Below are positions 5,755 through 7,812 of a stretch of DNA of 7,812 bases, one piece after another. The notes beneath the pieces were generated by a model. The model was not told the DNA's origin. It did not search any database and saw only the letters and a list, made by a program, of their open reading frames with translations. The translations under genes and the position numbers were made by a program. The stretch spans positions 1-7,812 of the forward strand of contig JAGBSR010000014.1 in assembly GCA_017631745.1 (NCBI GenBank), written 5' to 3'. How positions within the stretch are numbered: the first letter of the stretch is position 1; each line of letters begins with the position of its first letter. Source of the stretch: Clostridia bacterium. GTDB lineage: Bacteria > Bacillota > Clostridia > Oscillospirales > Acutalibacteraceae.

Positions 5755-5795
5755 ATCCCCCGATTCCTCAACGGAAACGGGGGATTTATCGTTTT
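5755..5795. terminator. Bidirectional terminator between convergent genes
   Basis: ATCCCCCG (5755-5762) pairs with CGGGGGAT (5778-5785), with an inner TTCC/GGAA extension and a TCAAC loop. On the + strand it is followed by TTATCGTTTTG. Read on the - strand it is followed by a T-rich run from 5754 down to 5745. It therefore serves both the GH13 gene and the converging SGNH gene. Confidence 0.85.
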
Positions 5796-5799
5796 GTGA

Positions 5800-7131
5800 T
5801 TAAAGATTGATATAATCGTAAATGATTTTTGCGCCTTCAGCTCTTGTAACCTCAGCTGTAATATTGAATTTACCGCCGTTGATGAAGAGTGAGATTGCAT
5901 AACCGAAGGTTTTGAGCTTTGCAATAAATGATGAATTGTCTGCATTGAGAATAGCCTTGATTACATCAATTCTCTTGGCTTTAGTTTCGTCAGTTGACGA
6001 AGCATCTGAGCCTGCAAGCTTAGCGAAAGCATTTTCAAGAACGCCTTTTGTAAGAGCTTCATCGGGAGAGAACTCTGTGTCTGTTACACCGTCAATGATG
6101 TCGTTGAGCCACATATATTCGATAACACTGTAATACTTTGATCTGATATTTACATCAGCATAGGGGAAATCACCGTAGGGGAGAGCTTCAAGAATTCTGT
6201 CAGCTATAAATCTGTGACCTGCAACTGTAGGGTGGCTGACCTCAACGATAGCACCGTGAGTTCTTACATAAATGTAGCCGTATTTTTCTTGGCCTTCTAT
6301 CATATGCTTGTTACCGAAGTCGATGATTGCATCTTCAACGAATACCTTTGCCGCATCAGGCTGCGCAACAAGGTCAGGCTGACCTTCGGGAGTCTGATAA
6401 TATGTGGGGAACATACCGATAACAGCTAAGGTAACATCGGGGTTGTTTTCGTAGATATATTCAACGATGTATTCCCAGTTTGTTCTGAGGTTTGAGAATG
6501 CATAGTTAAGCGCGCCGGGAATAATTTTGATGAGATCATCGAGAGCGTTAAATTTATCGGCAAGATCAATAATTTGTGCAATTACATCATCTTTAAGAGT
6601 AGCTTTCTTTAGGAATTCTCTAAGAGCCGCTTTGTATTCTTCCGGAAGATTGTTTGCATTCTGGATATCTTCTGCAACCCAACCGAGATATGCGCCCCAA
6701 TCGTTACCACCGATACCGATCATAATAAGATCTGATTCCTTAATAGCTTGTTTCATCGCAGGAGCTTTTTCAAGAATTTCGTTCATAGGTGTATGGGGAA
6801 CTTCAGTGAAGAGGTATTTGTCATCAGGTCTGTAAGAATCATCAAGCATATAGCGAAGCTCGATTGTTCTGAAACCGGGACAAGCCATAGGAATAAATTC
6901 TGCACCGAGTTCATCTGCAACATAAGCTGCATATGAGTCATCGACACGGGTGAATTCACTCATTACATCGCTGTAATCTGCGAAGCCGCTTGCCTCGCTA
7001 TCGCCGAGAAGCATAACCTTTTCGTAGTTGTCGTACTGCTTTTCCTCTGCTGAAGCAAAGCAGAGGCAGAAGCTTGAAACCATAGCAATGACAAGCATAA
7101 GAGAAACTGTACTTTTCATTATTTTTTTCAT
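5800..7131 (-). CDS. Exported SGNH/GDSL-family esterase with C-terminal SLH-like region
   Basis: The 443-residue protein starts with a signal peptide, MKKIMKSTVSLMLVIAMVSS and onward, ending in FASA, with likely cleavage after Ala28. The SGNH hydrolase core follows. Block I is LLGDSEASG with nucleophile Ser45, block II contains Gly86 (CPGFRT), block III is IGIGGND with Asn143, and block V has His300 in EVSHPTVAGH. The usual DxxH Asp position is Glu297. Such enzymes are lipases, acetyl-esterases or lysophospholipases; the substrate is not readable. From about 324, YADVNIRSKYYSVIEYM with GVTDTEFSPDEALTKG (348-363) matches one S-layer-homology repeat. EVTRAEGAKII (427-437) looks like the end of another. 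The protein may thus bind the cell wall, though typical anchors have three repeats. GGAGGT (7144-7139) is 7 nt upstream of ATG. It has its own promoter and converges with the GH13 gene. Confidence 0.87.
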   Translation of the reverse strand: MKKIMKSTVSLMLVIAMVSSFCLCFASAEEKQYDNYEKVMLLGDSEASGFADYSDVMSEFTRVDDSYAAYVADELGAEFIPMACPGFRTIELRYMLDDSYRPDDKYLFTEVPHTPMNEILEKAPAMKQAIKESDLIMIGIGGNDWGAYLGWVAEDIQNANNLPEEYKAALREFLKKATLKDDVIAQIIDLADKFNALDDLIKIIPGALNYAFSNLRTNWEYIVEYIYENNPDVTLAVIGMFPTYYQTPEGQPDLVAQPDAAKVFVEDAIIDFGNKHMIEGQEKYGYIYVRTHGAIVEVSHPTVAGHRFIADRILEALPYGDFPYADVNIRSKYYSVIEYMWLNDIIDGVTDTEFSPDEALTKGVLENAFAKLAGSDASSTDETKAKRIDVIKAILNADNSSFIAKLKTFGYAISLFINGGKFNITAEVTRAEGAKIIYDYINL

Positions 7132-7180
7132 TAGTATTACCTCCGTTAAACTATAGATAATATGTCGTTATTGCGAGTAA

Positions 7181-7209
7181 ATTCTATCACAACAAAAACT
7201 TGCAGTCAA
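7181..7209 (-). promoter_or_regulatory. Promoter of the SGNH esterase gene
   Basis: Read on the - strand, TTGACT (7209-7204) and TAGAAT (7186-7181) are separated by 17 bp, with TGA directly before the -10 as an extended element. Each hexamer matches 5/6. The leader to ATG 7131 is about 40 nt. Confidence 0.85.
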
Positions 7210-7234
7210 GAAAAATTTACAATTAATTAAAATA

Positions 7235-7263
7235 TTGACATAAGGGACATAATTTGGTAAAAT
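7235..7263 (+). promoter_or_regulatory. Promoter P1 of the anchored Thr/Gln-rich protein gene
   Basis: A perfect TTGACA (7235-7240) with a 17-bp spacer leads to TAAAAT (7258-7263), preceded by TGG as an extended -10. It is divergent from the SGNH promoter, with 25 AT-rich bp between the two -35 boxes. Confidence 0.8.
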
Positions 7264-7282
7264 TCATATTAAATTGTATAAT
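7254..7282 (+). promoter_or_regulatory. Overlapping promoter P2
   Basis: TTGGTA (7254-7259, 4/6) and a perfect TATAAT (7277-7282) have a 17-bp spacer. P2's -35 overlaps P1's -10, so the two starts could not be occupied at once. Confidence 0.6.
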
Positions 7283-7332
7283 ATAGTCATATATCATAGA
7301 ACCATATATCTCAGACGGAAAGGAAGTTTGCA

Positions 7333-7812
7333 ATGAAACAGAAATTACTTTCAGCGGCAATAATAATCTTTTTAGTGGCAGTGGTTATTGCTCAGTGTAT
7401 CGGTATCAAAAACATTGAAGCTGGCAAGCAGCAACTTGAAGATAACACAACCCACCAGGTTGATGCCACAGTGCAGACAACAACTCAGCTCCAGACCACT
7501 ACTCAGCCTCAGGTTCAGCCTACACAGCCTTCGGAAGATGTTATAGCTGATAATAACGATAATACTGCTACTGCTCCTTCGGACTCTGCCGAAAAGGAAA
7601 ACGGTAAGCCCGAGAGTACAAAAGAGATAATCGATCAGTATACACTTCTCGTTGATAAGTTCAAGCAGCAGAAGCCTGCATACAAGAAAAAGGAATATCA
7701 GGCGCTTCCCGTTGAGTATCACAATTTCAGCTCATTAATCAACAAGGCTCTCGATTTCGCAGCAGGCTATATGGTTACAGAGGATGAGGCTGAAGAGCTC
7801 GTAAGAGCTGCA
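7333..7812 (+). CDS. Membrane-anchored protein with Thr/Gln-rich linker, partial (3' end outside window)
   Basis: This open frame of 160 codons runs off the window. ATG 7333 is preceded by AAAGGA (7319-7324) with 8 nt spacing. MKQKLLSAAIIIFLVAVVIA forms a basic N-terminus and one hydrophobic helix, either an uncleaved anchor or a signal peptide. Cys22 follows IAQ, which is a poor lipobox. Residues 36-95 are a low-complexity, disordered linker rich in Thr, Gln, Pro, Asp and Asn (TVQTTTQLQTTTQPQVQP). From about 96 a helical, charged domain begins (STKEIIDQYTLLVDKFKQQ, then YHNFSSLINKALDFAAGYM). I do not recognise the family. The layout suits an extracytoplasmic protein whose functional domain is held away from the membrane. 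It is divergently transcribed from the SGNH esterase. Confidence 0.85.
   Translation, partial: MKQKLLSAAIIIFLVAVVIAQCIGIKNIEAGKQQLEDNTTHQVDATVQTTTQLQTTTQPQVQPTQPSEDVIADNNDNTATAPSDSAEKENGKPESTKEIIDQYTLLVDKFKQQKPAYKKKEYQALPVEYHNFSSLINKALDFAAGYMVTEDEAEELVRAA

Noticed and set aside
7372..7722. 116-codon antisense open frame
   Set aside because: It is antisense to the anchored protein gene, which has two promoters, a ribosome site and a convincing signal/linker structure; the antisense product is low-complexity Leu/Ser/Cys.

Overview
This 7.8-kb window looks like chromosome from a low-to-moderate GC, Gram-positive anaerobe of the Clostridia, most plausibly a gut or rumen Oscillospiraceae/Ruminococcaceae-type organism. 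That placement is an inference. It rests on strong AGGAGG-type ribosome sites, TTG/ATG starts, SigA-like promoters with 17-bp spacers, hairpin-plus-T terminators, an SLH-type surface domain and a glycoside-hydrolase-rich gene set. No phage, transposase, CRISPR or toxin-antitoxin gene is visible.

Layout: (1) 1-210 has no gene. It holds a very GC-rich four-way-junction palindrome (36-131) and then a perfect-consensus promoter. (2) 211-927 (+) is a TVP38/TMEM64 (DedA-superfamily) membrane protein that starts at TTG and has its own terminator. (3) 1018-2037 (+) is a secreted or membrane-tethered GH43 glycosidase of the arabinofuranosidase/arabinanase type. (4) 2038-2437 is a non-coding stretch packed with hairpins. 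It includes an exact 25-bp hairpin repeat at both ends and a long palindrome whose left arm is split by about 50 bp. (5) 2447-3724 (+) is an exported triacylglycerol lipase of the Staphylococcus/Geobacillus type, with its catalytic triad and presumptive zinc ligands intact. (6) 3848-5737 (+) is a cytoplasmic GH13 alpha-glucosidase (oligo-1,6-glucosidase-like) with an unusual helical N-terminal extension of about 85 residues. (7) 5800-7131 (-) is an exported SGNH/GDSL esterase with a C-terminal SLH-like region, convergent with the GH13 gene and sharing a bidirectional terminator. (8) 7333-7812 (+) is the start of a membrane-anchored protein with a Thr/Gln-rich linker, cut by the window edge and not recognised.

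Nearly every gene appears to be its own transcription unit, with a recognisable promoter and usually a terminator, so this is not one operon. Functionally the window is a loose group of polymer and ester degradation genes. The GH43 glycosidase, lipase and SGNH esterase act outside the membrane, and the GH13 enzyme hydrolyses imported alpha-glucosides inside. The divergent promoters at 7181-7282 lie only 25 bp apart at their -35 boxes.

The points most worth a second look are the two structured intergenic elements (36-131 and 2043-2339), the N-terminal domain on the GH13 enzyme, and the intact zinc-lipase signature in an apparently anaerobic organism.
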